Shown: in pieces, positions 28,201 to 37,048 of the stretch
Position numbering within the stretch: the first letter of the stretch is position 1
Layout: every line of letters starts with the position of its first letter
Source of the DNA: Alphaproteobacteria bacterium
Lineage (GTDB): Bacteria > Planctomycetota > Phycisphaerae > UBA1845
DNA: 64,000 bases
NCBI GenBank assembly: GCA_028285105.1
Contig: JANQQE010000015.1
Location: 62,001-126,000 of the forward strand
Reading direction: 5' to 3'
The notes under the pieces: model-generated
What the model saw: the letters and a program-made list of their open reading frames with translations, nothing else
Databases searched by the model: none
What the model was told of the DNA's origin: nothing
Translations under genes and position numbers: made by a program

Positions 28201-28320
28201 ACCGTTGTCTGCGCTGTCTTCAAACAAGAGCAGATCGGAGTTCAAGTGCTCCATGTACTCCTCAGCTTCATCCAGGAAGCCAGCGAGGAATTCTGGTGTT
28301 ACGTCTACGGTCCCACTCAT
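25273..28320 (-). CDS. cheA: Chemotaxis histidine kinase CheA with two HPt domains
   Basis: A 1015-residue cytoplasmic kinase, longer than the usual 650-700. Two HPt domains are present, each with its phospho-His: His61 in AAHSLKGLAATMGF and His237 in MAHNIKGACGAVGL. A long, low-complexity Pro/Ala/Glu/Ser-rich linker (about 320-530, ending in APPKRAAPQPTKSAASKQ) leads to the dimerisation helices (RLDQLMNLGGELVI), the HATPase with HMVRNSVDHGIELPEDR, EVRDDGKGID and SGRGMGMDIV, and a C-terminal CheW-like domain. It receives receptor signals via CheW and phosphorylates CheY. The second HPt suggests more than one response-regulator partner. Its TGA stop overlaps the start of the CheC-like gene. 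Confidence 0.95.
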   Translation of the reverse strand: MSGTVDVTPEFLAGFLDEAEEYMEHLNSDLLLFEDSADNGPIALDTPERIEWMNEMFRAAHSLKGLAATMGFDNIKEVTHRMETLFDRIRMGQAFLDPSKFETLFSVFDCLQRLIDELNNNTIGEVEIAPTLAMLDKELQGSDQAKKDATPMAPENDQSQQELPASAPKVEAPEKANDSPSQSEVVEASNVIPDEELRSLFIESTMESIDHLNESLLKMEQGSGEIELIQEVFRMAHNIKGACGAVGLDDAYRFTHGMESVLDQVRSDAIELNDSLMSALFKGADILREVVDGVRSDQYVGIDDAICENLYKKWNGEESSASEPIVESSALNDDSDFDSSDGLSVILDFDANAMDAEIQAFLILNRIKEVGVVHRCTPDVENLSDDESAHHVVIEVTPDISASELRELAAKFEVQSVQVVGADNSASSVTPNEPSNLETTAAQPGDTDLVDNENAVSESAATPPIESTIDNAVELPRSPVATEQPAAVQVVESTKPLPEPSTASETEMPIPAVAASPAAPPKRAAPQPTKSAASKQAAPVRSGETVRVDIERLDQLMNLGGELVICRARLNQIQAGMSHVFDGVGTAFQSEEMSDGLERLQHALEHESGSGARSSFSELSRMVQQLKESFEPFGAIARRVIDARSQFHEFVESVHALGLVSDGLQKGIMDTRMVAVGPLFTRFRRVVRDLCKAKNKKIDLVLIGENTELDKRMIDELGDPLTHMVRNSVDHGIELPEDRIAAGKEETATLTLEAYHAGNSICLEVRDDGKGIDHESVRAKAIEKELLTPQQAEQATPKELIQLIFQPGFSTAKEVSDLSGRGMGMDIVMTKLNALSGTIDVESEPGEGTKVTIRLPLTLAIINGLLVRIRNEIYVIPIDSVAEIITVRSEELQFVQKQRVVRVRDQVIPIVELENVFATEGKCLRSDSSGTDEMTLCIIGTEGSRIGLSVDQLLGQEDIVIKSLSENFQNVRGFAGASIMGDGTVSLILDVATMLEMVRENESNTQQVLTSGACV

Positions 28321-28347
28321 TGAAGATAGTCCCTTATCCCTTCCCGC

Positions 28348-29235
28348 CTATGCCGCTGACGGTGCTTCCGTACGCCGATAGATGAACGGTTTGACGTATT
28401 CGATTTCCGGAAAATCGTTCAGATCCAATGTGGATCGAATCGGATCGACATCTCCCGCGTAGAGCAGCGCCCCCGTGTTCATCGATGCGGCAACGCTGCG
28501 AACGACTTTCGTCTTCATCGGAGTGTCAAAATACATCATCACGTTTCGCAACAGCACAAGATCAAATTTCTCCTTCATGCGATCGCGAAGATTGTGGAAT
28601 CTGAATTTGGCCATCTTGCGAATGTCGTCGCGGAGTCGATAACGATCTTCATCCAGCTTCTTGAAGTTGGCTTTGAGTCGCTTGTCGGAACACTTCGAGA
28701 CCGCGTACTCGTTGTAGATGCCCTCGCGCGCGATATCGAGTACGCGGGAGCTGATGTCGGTTCCAACAATGCTCAGTTTCCAATCGCGAATTTTGTGTCG
28801 CATCTCATTCAGGCAGATTGCGAGGCTGTAGGCCTCGGCCCCACTGCTGCACGCGGCGCTCCATACGGAGAGACTCTTCTGCCTTGCCTTCAATTCCATC
28901 AGTTCGTTAAGCAAATCGCCGGAGACGAGATCCCACAGGCGGGCGTTTCGAAAGAAATACGTTTCATTGGTTGTGACCGCCGAAAGAAAATGCGGAAACT
29001 CCTCTTCAAACTCCGACCCGCCACTGGTCATCAAGTCGTAATAATCCATGAACCCGTCGAGCTTGAGTACCCGAAGGCGTTTGCGCAATCGGTTGCTGAC
29101 CAGCGCCAACTTTTCATCAGGTATAAAAATGCCGGTCCGCTCGTAGATGAACTTCGTGATGAGCTTGAATTCTCTTGGCGATAGTTGCTGAACGGTAGAC
29201 ATCGTGACCCTCGATTGAATCAATTTCCTGGCCAT
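28348..29235 (-). CDS. cheR: Chemotaxis methyltransferase CheR
   Basis: A 295-residue SAM-dependent methyltransferase that methylates receptor glutamates. The N-terminal helical domain (FKLITKFIYERTGIFI) is followed by TTNETYFFRN and the SAM-binding SVWSAACSSGAEAYSLA, then FDLVLLRNVMMYF. The ATG at 29235 overlaps the cheW stop as TAATG, supporting coupling. An ATG at 29202 with GAGGG nearby is an alternative and would remove 11 residues. The absence of a methylesterase (cheB) in the operon is notable. Confidence 0.94.
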   Translation of the reverse strand: MARKLIQSRVTMSTVQQLSPREFKLITKFIYERTGIFIPDEKLALVSNRLRKRLRVLKLDGFMDYYDLMTSGGSEFEEEFPHFLSAVTTNETYFFRNARLWDLVSGDLLNELMELKARQKSLSVWSAACSSGAEAYSLAICLNEMRHKIRDWKLSIVGTDISSRVLDIAREGIYNEYAVSKCSDKRLKANFKKLDEDRYRLRDDIRKMAKFRFHNLRDRMKEKFDLVLLRNVMMYFDTPMKTKVVRSVAASMNTGALLYAGDVDPIRSTLDLNDFPEIEYVKPFIYRRTEAPSAA

Positions 29236-29735
29236 TAAGCAGTGAGATTTGCCGGTATTTCCTGTTCCAGCAACGATTCGATTTCCAAGAGGATGATGAG
29301 CTTCTGCTCGAGCTTCACGAGACCCTTGATGTACGCCTGGTCCAGGGTTCCGATCGTCGAGGGCGGGTCGATCTGGCTTGCCGAAATTCGCAAGACTTCG
29401 CTGACAGCATCCACGACGATACCGACCGTCCGCGATCCCAACTCCGTCACGATGATTCGCGAGTCGTCGCTCTGTTCGGTTACTTTCAAACCGAATCGCA
29501 TGCGCAGATCGATCACCGGGATGATGCTGCCGCGAAGATTGATCAAACCCCGTATGAACTCAGGAACCTGCAGCAATTCGGTCATGCGACCGGGCAGGAT
29601 GATCTCCTGCACGCACATGATGTCAATGCCATACTCCTCGCCAGCCAACCGAAATCCGACGATCTGCAATCCGTCTTCAACGGCAACATCAGATGAGTTT
29701 CGGGTTTCGGGCGGGGCCAATGTCGATTGGGTCAT
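29235..29735 (-). CDS. cheW: Chemotaxis coupling protein CheW
   Basis: A 166-residue SH3-like adaptor that couples receptors to CheA. The start is the ATG at 29735, with AAGGAGC seven bases upstream; a longer frame exists but is not supported. Family motifs include YGIDIMCVQEII, FIRGLINLRGSIIPVIDLR and VDAVSEVLRI. First gene of the leftward che operon; the 236-bp gap upstream (29736-29971) should hold the promoter, though I see no clear consensus boxes. Confidence 0.93.
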   Translation of the reverse strand: MTQSTLAPPETRNSSDVAVEDGLQIVGFRLAGEEYGIDIMCVQEIILPGRMTELLQVPEFIRGLINLRGSIIPVIDLRMRFGLKVTEQSDDSRIIVTELGSRTVGIVVDAVSEVLRISASQIDPPSTIGTLDQAYIKGLVKLEQKLIILLEIESLLEQEIPANLTA

Positions 29736-29971
29736 GTTCAAAGCTCCTTGGCTAGACGCAGTCCGTCTCGTACGAGCGACTCGACAGTTCATGCTTGACG
29801 CGAATACAAGACTGTCACCGTCTGTGTTTTAGTCGTCGCTATGGCATCGGGAAAAGTTGCGCCTTACTTCCGCCCAGTCCATCCGGGCGCATGGAGCATG
29901 ATCGACTTCAACGGTGATGAACGAGAAGATCAGTATGAGCGAAGGGTACAGATTTGATACAACAGACGAAC

Positions 29972-32062
29972 CTAGACTTGTTTCGGTACGGAGGGTGACG
30001 CGCCGGGTGGGAACTGCGTTTCGGATTGTAAATGGGAATCGACTTGTTCGGGTTTGGTTGCTGCAAAGGCCGGAGCGCTCAGTGTACCGGTTGGTTGATA
30101 TTCTGGAACAATGTCGCCCAGCATCTGACGAACGGCATCGGGCGCAGATTCGTCAGCGACATCGATCAGATGGTCAATCTTCTGAATCAATTCTGCCCAC
30201 TCTTCGCGGCGTGACTGCCAGATTCCGATCTTCGGGTGGCGCGTCGGATTGACGTTTTCCCCGTCGATCAGCAATTCCTCAAAAAGCTTCTCGCCCGGGC
30301 GTGTTCCGCTGAATACGACATCAATATCCTCGCCAGGCCGCAATCCGCTCAGCGTGATCATGTTGTGGGCCAGATCGACGATCTTGACAGGATCGCCCAT
30401 ATCGAGGACGAAAATTTCGCCGCCGTTGCCCATCGTTCCGGCTTGAAGGACAAGCTGTGCCGCCTCCGGTATCGTCATGAAATATCGCGTCATGTCGGGA
30501 TGGGTGACGGTCACCGGTCCGCCCTTGGCAATCTGCTGTTTGAAGATTGGAATAACGCTTCCGCTGGACCCCAATACATTGCCAAACCTAACTGTTATGT
30601 ATTGTGTCGCGGCTTGGTAGCCGTATTGCTGGACGAACATCTCTGCCACCCGTTTGCTGCACCCCATGACACTCGTCGGATTGACAGCTTTATCGGTGGA
30701 GATCATCACCATTTTCGCGACGCCATGCTCAGCCGCCGCAAGCGCTACCGTCCGCGTGCCGACGATGTTGTTCTTCACGGCTTCACCGGGATTGCATTCC
30801 ATCATCGGAACATGCTTGTGCGCCGCAGCGTGAAACACTTCGCTGGGTTGGTGCGACTTGAAGATTTGCCTGATGCGGGAGGCGTCGCAAATGTCGGCAA
30901 CGATCGGTTCAATATCGATCTCGGGAAACCTGGCAACCAGTTCACGGTGCACTTCGAAGAGATTGTTCTCAGCCTGCTCGATCAGCAGCAGTCTCTCGGG
31001 ATCAAACAAAGCAATCTGCCTGCACATTTCCGAACCAATGCTCCCGCCCGCCCCCGTGACGACGATCCGCTTACCGGTCAATTCAGCACCGATGGCGGCT
31101 GTATCCAGCTTGACAGGTTCGCGCCCGAGCAGGTCCTCGATGTCTACCGGGCGAAGCTGGCTGACTTGCACCTTGCCCGTGATCAGGTCCGTCATCGCAG
31201 GAATCGTGCGGAACTTGAGCGCGTTTCCTTCGCAGAACTGAATCATTTCGCGAAGATCTTTTGGCTTGGCGTTGGGCATCGCGATGAACAATTCATCCAC
31301 GCGATGCTCGAGGCAGATTTCCTTGATTTGATTGGTACGCCCCAGGACTTCGACATTGTGGATGCGATGACCGAGATTGGCCACTTCGTCATCCACAAAC
31401 CCGATGACGTTGTACCCTGCCGCACCGCTCCGCAGAAGTTCGCGCAGCAGATTCTGACCATGATCGCCAGCACCCGCAATGAGGATCCTAGACTCTACCG
31501 TTGCGTCCTTGCCGCGAGTGTATTCGTAATACGATCGAAACAGCACACGGGCAGCCGCCACAAAGTTAATCGTCGCGGCCCAGTCGATCAGGAAAACGGC
31601 TTGGCGAAACTTGGTGTCTCCGCGATCGATCAGCGCCGTGCCGGTCATCGAATGGGCTAGATTTTCAATGAGAAAATACGCACCAATGACAAAGAACGAA
31701 CTGACCTGAGCAGCAACAGCAATTTGCACCAAATCGCGCAGGCCCACAAACCGCCATGAGCCATGAAATTGCTGAAACCGCCCGAAGACCGCAAGCTTGA
31801 TCGGGAGAGAAATCGCCGCAAGGGGCAAGAAAAGATGGACGATCCAATACTTCCAGCCATGAAAATTGTAGGCCAACCCAAATGCAGCAAAGAGTGCCAG
31901 CAGGAATAGGATAGCGTGGGCCAAGACCGAAAGTGCATTTCGGTGTCTACGCCAAGAATACCTGAGGCGTGACGGATTCTCCATCGCGTTGACTTTGGAT
32001 GAATCCAATGCACGTACCTCATTACCAATGAATGATCGCGAATTGACGGGGCTTGCCGTCAC
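29972..32062 (-). CDS. Membrane-anchored UDP-GlcNAc 4,6-dehydratase-like protein (CapD/PglF/WbpM family)
   Basis: A 696-residue enzyme with four hydrophobic segments in the first 170 residues, a CoA-binding-like Rossmann domain (RILIAGAGDHGQNLLREL, about 195-310) and a C-terminal SDR domain with NAD motif VVTGAGGSIGSEM (about 330) and STDKAVNPTSVMGCSKR. These are the marks of PglF/WbpM-type dehydratases, which convert UDP-GlcNAc to the 4-keto-6-deoxy sugar, the first step towards QuiNAc, FucNAc, bacillosamine and related sugars. It faces away from the main polysaccharide locus but probably supplies it. The start is GTG at 32062 (GGCAAG just before); an ATG at 31984 is possible. No partner reductase or aminotransferase is adjacent. 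Confidence 0.9.
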   Translation of the reverse strand: MTASPVNSRSFIGNEVRALDSSKVNAMENPSRLRYSWRRHRNALSVLAHAILFLLALFAAFGLAYNFHGWKYWIVHLFLPLAAISLPIKLAVFGRFQQFHGSWRFVGLRDLVQIAVAAQVSSFFVIGAYFLIENLAHSMTGTALIDRGDTKFRQAVFLIDWAATINFVAAARVLFRSYYEYTRGKDATVESRILIAGAGDHGQNLLRELLRSGAAGYNVIGFVDDEVANLGHRIHNVEVLGRTNQIKEICLEHRVDELFIAMPNAKPKDLREMIQFCEGNALKFRTIPAMTDLITGKVQVSQLRPVDIEDLLGREPVKLDTAAIGAELTGKRIVVTGAGGSIGSEMCRQIALFDPERLLLIEQAENNLFEVHRELVARFPEIDIEPIVADICDASRIRQIFKSHQPSEVFHAAAHKHVPMMECNPGEAVKNNIVGTRTVALAAAEHGVAKMVMISTDKAVNPTSVMGCSKRVAEMFVQQYGYQAATQYITVRFGNVLGSSGSVIPIFKQQIAKGGPVTVTHPDMTRYFMTIPEAAQLVLQAGTMGNGGEIFVLDMGDPVKIVDLAHNMITLSGLRPGEDIDVVFSGTRPGEKLFEELLIDGENVNPTRHPKIGIWQSRREEWAELIQKIDHLIDVADESAPDAVRQMLGDIVPEYQPTGTLSAPAFAATKPEQVDSHLQSETQFPPGASPSVPKQV

Positions 32063-32237
32063 CTTGCCAATCGGCTGAAATCCTATCCTAAATCAACAGG
32101 AACCCAACCTCAACGGTATGAAGGGGATTTGGACGTTATAAGACGCAGAGCCTTCAACAGAATACACCGCAATTGGCACAGGAATCGGATGTGAAACGCT
32201 GAAACGCACGACGAACGAATGGTGAAACGCAATGCGA

Positions 32238-33446
32238 CTAGCCCAAGTCGCTGATGGGATCGTCGGCATCGATTTCGCCAGCGTCGAGGCCTCTGGCTTG
32301 AATTTCTTCCTCCATTTTCTCAAGAAATCCGGCGTACTCGGTTGTGCGGAATTGGTCCCTGAGACGTGAGGCGGCTTTGATTGCTGAAGATTGCTTCGTT
32401 GGCGAATTGCTGTCCAACCAAAGCAGAAAGGCCTGCACCGCCGCATAGTCGGCGGAATCCGGATTGGCACTCACAATCGCTGCACATTCAGATAACATGC
32501 GTTCTCCATCCTTGGTGGATGGAAGAACGGTGTCCAGTGGAAATTGCGCAGAGAACATCCCCGAATCATGGCGTACCAATGCACGAAGGTGAAAAACCGC
32601 CGAACTGTACTGCCTGTCTGCGATGGCACTGATAAAAGCACCAATCATTGGTGTTGCTTCTTCTTCGATTCCGAAACCCGCCCGCTTGAACGATTTTTGA
32701 CTCTGATGGAATCGCCCTTCGCTGAGCAACTCCCATGCATCAGTGAGAAGCTTTTCACGTGTTGCGGTGACTCGACGTTGCAACCTTTGCGCATGAGAGG
32801 GATTATCAGCTGCTTCCTGCGCATCTGCCTCCGAAATCTCCGGCATGTTAATCAGTGAGTCATTGGTTTCTTCGTCCCGTAATGCGCGTTCTTGGAGACC
32901 CAAGAAGACCGAATGATGAAACGAATTGGCCATTTTGGTTTGAGCCGTATATTGAATCATCAGATCGGCATTGCCAACTTCAAATTTCGGTTGTTCACTC
33001 GGGTAAACAACCTCTCTGCCCACAAATGCTGGGGGTGAAAAGAACCTGGCAGTGCTACTGCGACCGAAAAACTGGAGCAAGGAGCTATTTCTAATATCGT
33101 TGTTATAGCGAGTGCCTGCGAAACGAACGGCGTCCCCCAGGCCTCTTGAGCGACCTAGCGTCGCATATGGGTTTGGATTGGCAGCCGCTGAATTGTTGAC
33201 AAGACCAAGTTGCGTCGCACGCCCTCTGCTGCCAAATGTCCTTTGCGCAAAAAGGCCTTGAGTTTGGATCGTTCCACGCAACGTTTGGCCCAATTGGCTT
33301 GTACCCCGACGGGATGTCAAAGCGTTTTGACTGCTTTGGGCCCAAGCCGCAGCAGCCGGTAGAAGGCACAGAACAATAAGCAAAACTGGAAGAATCGACA
33401 CTGGCGACACCATCAGGCTTCGATTCGAATTGTTTGATGAAATCAT
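32238..33446 (-). CDS. Secreted protein of unknown function with TPR-like helices
   Basis: A 402-residue protein I do not recognise. It has a signal peptide (VLLIVLCLLPAAAAWAQ) and GAGGAAAC upstream of the ATG. Residues 30-130 are rich in Gly, Arg, Ser, Gln and Asn without clear domains. From about 215 to 390 the sequence is helical with TPR-like features (AWELLSEGRFHQSQKSFKRAG, YSSAVFHLRALVRHDS), as in periplasmic proteins that build protein complexes. It lies between the dehydratase and the exopolysaccharide locus and might act with either; that is only positional. The end is acidic (DAGEIDADDPISDLG). Confidence 0.7.
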   Translation of the reverse strand: MISSNNSNRSLMVSPVSILPVLLIVLCLLPAAAAWAQSSQNALTSRRGTSQLGQTLRGTIQTQGLFAQRTFGSRGRATQLGLVNNSAAANPNPYATLGRSRGLGDAVRFAGTRYNNDIRNSSLLQFFGRSSTARFFSPPAFVGREVVYPSEQPKFEVGNADLMIQYTAQTKMANSFHHSVFLGLQERALRDEETNDSLINMPEISEADAQEAADNPSHAQRLQRRVTATREKLLTDAWELLSEGRFHQSQKSFKRAGFGIEEEATPMIGAFISAIADRQYSSAVFHLRALVRHDSGMFSAQFPLDTVLPSTKDGERMLSECAAIVSANPDSADYAAVQAFLLWLDSNSPTKQSSAIKAASRLRDQFRTTEYAGFLEKMEEEIQARGLDAGEIDADDPISDLG

Positions 33447-33875
33447 TGCGAACCCGTTTCCTCAATCGTTATTGTTTGACCCTACCTCAATTTCTGATCT
33501 TGCTCCCTCTTGACGAATCTTAGGGCTCCGTTTTAGGTCGATCAAATGCACTGATGTATGCTACTCCGACGCGCATTGGCCGGTTCGTCGCGGCAGAGCT
33601 TGCCCTCAGAATATCGGTAATTCACCTTGATTTAGGGAACCCGTGCCCGGATTTTCTCGTAAATCTCTCGGTTTCAGCCAATAATTGCGATTTGTTTGAT
33701 CGATTCATTGGTCTCAGAATTCAGCCTGAAGACGAGCGCAGGTAGTCCTGGAGGACGCTTAACACCGATATATGAAACGGCTTGGAAAACGGCCTTGAGA
33801 CGGGTGATGGGCTTGAGACCGTTTGAGTTCATGGCGCAATCGATGTCCTGATCTAAACCTTCTGATCGAGTATGC
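33447..33875. other. Intergenic region before the rightward polysaccharide locus
   Basis: A 429-bp divergent space between the secreted TPR-like protein and the DUF2723 gene. I see no RNA gene or repeat. The promoter of the rightward locus may be here, but no convincing -35/-10 pair is visible. A leftward open frame enters from 34096 but has no recognisable product. Confidence 0.5.
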
Positions 33876-35477
33876 ATGGCTGAATCACAAATCATTGATA
33901 GCCGTCCAGACGCCCAAGGCCATCCTTGGCGTCTTGGCAAAATATGGCTGACTTCATTTTTTGCTTCTGCGCTGCTGTACGTTTCTCTCGTTGCTCCGGG
34001 AATCCTGTGGGGCGATTCGGGCCAGATGCAACTTCGGATTCTGACGGGACAGTTGCAAGACCTTCGCGAACTGGCTCGTTCGCACGTCACGTACATCGCA
34101 ATGGCGTTCGGCTTATCGAAACTGATGGGTGGCTATCCAGTTCAAATCGCAAATTACTTGTCTGCCGTTGCTGGGGCATTGACGATTGCGAATTTCGCGG
34201 TGCTGTGCGGTCTGCTTTTGAAGACCCGAACCGCTGTCATTTGTGGAACATGCCTGCTGCTTTTTTCGCACACCCTTTGGCAGATGGCTTCCGGGGCTGA
34301 AGTCATAACGTTCTCGACCATGATGATGAGCGCAGAGTTGGTGTGCTTTGTTGTGTTCGCTCGGGGCGGGTCGGCTTGGTGGCTTGGGGCTGCGGCGTTG
34401 GCCAATGGCCTGGGCTGGTCAACCCACAATTTCGCCCTGTTGATGTGGCCGGCCTACGTGATCACGTTCCTGGCCTGCCCACTTCTTCGCTCCAGACTAA
34501 GCTTACCCCGAGTGCTTGTGCCATTGTGCGGTTGGCTAATCGGTGTAGTGCCATTGGCTGTTTCGCTCTTGATGAACAAGATCAAAGATGACGGCGATAT
34601 TGATCATTTGCAGTCATTGTTCGTCGGAATTTATGCGGACAACGTCTTCAATTTAGGTGTATCGTTTGGAATGGTGTCACGCGTCCTCGCCTATGCCTGC
34701 CTGAACTTCCCAACGCCACTCCTGCTGTTGCTTCCAATGGGCATACGGGTGGCTTGGAAGACGCTCGAAAAACCTGTTAGCGTCTATCTGTTGGTTGCGG
34801 CGATCACTTACTTTGCGTTTGCTGCGCGGTACAACGTGCCCGATCAATACACTTTTCTGACTCACAGTTACCCGTTTGCAGCGTTATTCATTGCCCTTGC
34901 CGTTGATCGAGTCCTGTTGAATCGCCGTGGATCCTGGCTTCCGGCGACATTCATTGCTCTTTCATGCGTCGCCCCGCTCTTCTACGCAGTCCTGCCACCG
35001 ATTGCGGAACAACATCTATCCAAGTACGTCAAGATGCCTTTTCGTGAACTTCCTTATCGCCCGGCCTACAAATGGTTCTTGCAGCCCTGGAGAGCCGGAT
35101 ACACCGGGGCCGAAAAATATGCGACGCAGGTTTTGGAGAGCCTTCCACAAAATGCCATCTTGCTGGATGACTCAACCACAGGCCGGCCGCTCGACCTGGT
35201 CCAAGCCACCAGAAATCTGCGGCCTGATATCAAAATTCCTGGAGACTTGTTCTTCCGCCCGTGGACGACGCCCTACGTCATAACAAAGGACGATATTGCG
35301 AGATTCGCGAAGGAACGCCGCCTGTTCAGCACCAACAAGAAGCCGCAACACTGGAAATCATGGAATCTGGACCGCAACTATCAATTCGTATCCTTTGGAC
35401 TTGCATACCAGGTCCTGCCTCACGACAATTCCGATTCAGATCCGACTGTCAATTCCGAACCAGACAAACTCCCGTAA
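33876..35477 (+). CDS. DUF2723-family polytopic membrane protein (GT-C-like)
   Basis: A 533-residue membrane protein with roughly ten hydrophobic helices. The first periplasmic loop contains APGILWGDSGQMQ, the Asp-bearing loop typical of DUF2723 proteins, which resemble GT-C enzymes such as O-mannosyltransferases that use lipid-linked sugar donors. The C-terminal 110 residues are soluble (AILLDDSTTGRPLDL). It is the first rightward gene and could transfer a sugar to protein or polymer; the acceptor is unknown. ATG at 33876, no strong ribosome-binding site. Confidence 0.78.
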   Translation: MAESQIIDSRPDAQGHPWRLGKIWLTSFFASALLYVSLVAPGILWGDSGQMQLRILTGQLQDLRELARSHVTYIAMAFGLSKLMGGYPVQIANYLSAVAGALTIANFAVLCGLLLKTRTAVICGTCLLLFSHTLWQMASGAEVITFSTMMMSAELVCFVVFARGGSAWWLGAAALANGLGWSTHNFALLMWPAYVITFLACPLLRSRLSLPRVLVPLCGWLIGVVPLAVSLLMNKIKDDGDIDHLQSLFVGIYADNVFNLGVSFGMVSRVLAYACLNFPTPLLLLLPMGIRVAWKTLEKPVSVYLLVAAITYFAFAARYNVPDQYTFLTHSYPFAALFIALAVDRVLLNRRGSWLPATFIALSCVAPLFYAVLPPIAEQHLSKYVKMPFRELPYRPAYKWFLQPWRAGYTGAEKYATQVLESLPQNAILLDDSTTGRPLDLVQATRNLRPDIKIPGDLFFRPWTTPYVITKDDIARFAKERRLFSTNKKPQHWKSWNLDRNYQFVSFGLAYQVLPHDNSDSDPTVNSEPDKLP

Positions 35478-35834
35478 CGTATCAATTCCCGTCAGTACCT
35501 GAACGAACATGCAGCAGACAAATGCTATAGCAGCAAGAAGTTATGACCGATATAATCGGTGCTTGAACGCTGTTTCTGGGGGTTTTTGAGACCAGCCCGA
35601 ATTTCATACGGCGGGCCCCAAATCCATTATTTCGCCCCATGATTGGAGCCCTGGCACAGCATTGTGCTGCGGCTGACGGGGACGGAGTCTGCTCTGGCAA
35701 CGTCAGGTAAAGTGTGACTAAACAAGCGGGCGTTGCTTGGACTTTTGTGCCTTGGGGCAAAGCAGCCTGTGTTTTTGGTTACGGAGTTTTTGGGTCGTTG
35801 GTTACGTAGTTGTTGGTCTCGGATTCGCTGCCAA
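35478..35834. other. Intergenic region upstream of first wecB-like gene
   Basis: A 357-bp stretch with no credible gene. It contains the palindrome at 35547 and T- and G-rich sequence from 35760 on, with two copies of TTGGTTACG. An in-frame extension of the epimerase to 35733 is open, but it lacks family similarity. Confidence 0.5.
35547..35561. promoter_or_regulatory. Palindrome over a -10-like box
   Basis: ACCGATATAATCGGT has six-base arms (ACCGAT / ATCGGT) around TAT/TAA, and includes TATAAT (35552-35557), a consensus -10. It could be an operator overlapping a promoter for the genes from 35835 on. No good -35 is seen. Confidence 0.4.
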
Positions 35835-37043
35835 ATGAAAATCGCATTCATCTTTGGAACTCGGCCTGAAGCAATTAAGCTTGCGCCTGTGATCCACGCT
35901 GCACGCGCAGCCGAAGGAATCAGCCCGCACATTTGCCTGACCGGTCAACACGAGTCCATGGTGGCTCAGGTGCTTGAAGCGTTTGCGATCGATCCCGATT
36001 CGAATCTCGGCCTCATGCAGCCGAATCAGTCATTGGCTTCATTTTCGTCACGCGCTTTGGCAGCAATCGATGACTACCTTGACACCGAGGCGCCTGATGT
36101 TGTCGTCGTTCAAGGCGATACATCGACGGTTCTTTGTGCGTCGTTGGCAGCGTTCTACCGCAAAATTCCCGTCGGGCATGTCGAAGCAGGGTTGCGAACT
36201 GGAAAGAAATTCAGCCCCTTTCCTGAAGAACTGAATCGCGTACTGGCATCTCAAATCGCAGACTATCATTTTGCCCCAACGGAAAATGCGCGCAAAAATC
36301 TCATCGCAGAAGGAATCGCGCCCGAAACGATCACGGTGACCGGAAACACAATCGTCGACGCACTCATGCTTGCCTTGAATCGCGTTCGGAATTCTCCCCC
36401 CATCGTTAATGAACTTCCCAGAGATTTAATGGAAGAGGGGTCGACAAAGAAGGTGGTCCTGATCACTTGCCATCGACGCGAGAATTTCGGACCGGACTTG
36501 GAGGAAATCTGTCACGCGATTCTCGCGTTGGCTCGGCAATACGAAGACGTCGCTTTTGTTTACCCGGTACACCTCAATCCAAATGTGTGGAAACCGGTCC
36601 ATCGCTTTCTTGCTGGGCAGGACAACGTCTATCTGACCGAACCGCTCGGATACCTGCCGTTTGTTGCATTGATGGACCGCTCAACAATTATTCTGACCGA
36701 TTCGGGCGGAATCCAGGAAGAGGCTCCGTCTCTGGGAAAACCTGTTCTTGTGATGCGAGACACAACCGAGCGTCCTGAAGGCATTGCAGCCGGTACCGCA
36801 AAACTGGTGGGAACAAACCGAATGCAGATTCAGCAAGCCGTTGAAACATTGCTGAATGACGAATCTGAGTATCGAACAATGGCAAACGCTGTGTGCCCTT
36901 ACGGGGATGGTAAGGCATCAACCCGTATCGTTCGGACGTTATCGCAACATGCAGAGAAAATGGGACGCAATCGCGCATCCCGTGACTCGGGTCCGGCGCT
37001 TGAATTCGCTATAAACGCTCTTGAGATGGAATCCTCCGTTTGA
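35835..37043 (+). CDS. wecB: UDP-N-acetylglucosamine 2-epimerase, copy 1 (WecB-like)
   Basis: A 402-residue cytoplasmic enzyme that interconverts UDP-GlcNAc and UDP-ManNAc (non-hydrolysing type). The ATG at 35835 (MKIAFIFGTRPEA) is the usual family start. Motifs: RPEAIKLAPVI, QGDTST, HVEAGLRTGKKFSPFPEELNR, catalytic His in ITCHRREN, and DSGGIQEEAPSLGKP. This is the classic RPEA/HRREN type, unlike copy 2 at 60946. It precedes the DUF4091 gene by 5 bp. Confidence 0.94.
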   Translation: MKIAFIFGTRPEAIKLAPVIHAARAAEGISPHICLTGQHESMVAQVLEAFAIDPDSNLGLMQPNQSLASFSSRALAAIDDYLDTEAPDVVVVQGDTSTVLCASLAAFYRKIPVGHVEAGLRTGKKFSPFPEELNRVLASQIADYHFAPTENARKNLIAEGIAPETITVTGNTIVDALMLALNRVRNSPPIVNELPRDLMEEGSTKKVVLITCHRRENFGPDLEEICHAILALARQYEDVAFVYPVHLNPNVWKPVHRFLAGQDNVYLTEPLGYLPFVALMDRSTIILTDSGGIQEEAPSLGKPVLVMRDTTERPEGIAAGTAKLVGTNRMQIQQAVETLLNDESEYRTMANAVCPYGDGKASTRIVRTLSQHAEKMGRNRASRDSGPALEFAINALEMESSV

Positions 37044-37048
37044 ATTCG

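Noticed and set aside
30236-31660. Plus-strand open frame of 474 residues
   Set aside because: Antisense to the 4,6-dehydratase, which has full family motifs on the minus strand.
32189-32215. GAAACGCTGAAACGC as another regulon operator
   Set aside because: It is a direct rather than inverted repeat and lacks the GTTTCA arm.
33674-34096. Minus-strand open frame reaching into the intergenic region
   Set aside because: No recognisable domain, no ribosome-binding site noticed, and partly antisense to the DUF2723 gene.
35733-35834. 34-residue N-terminal extension of the first epimerase
   Set aside because: Lacks family similarity; the epimerase fold begins at MKIAFIFGTRPEA.
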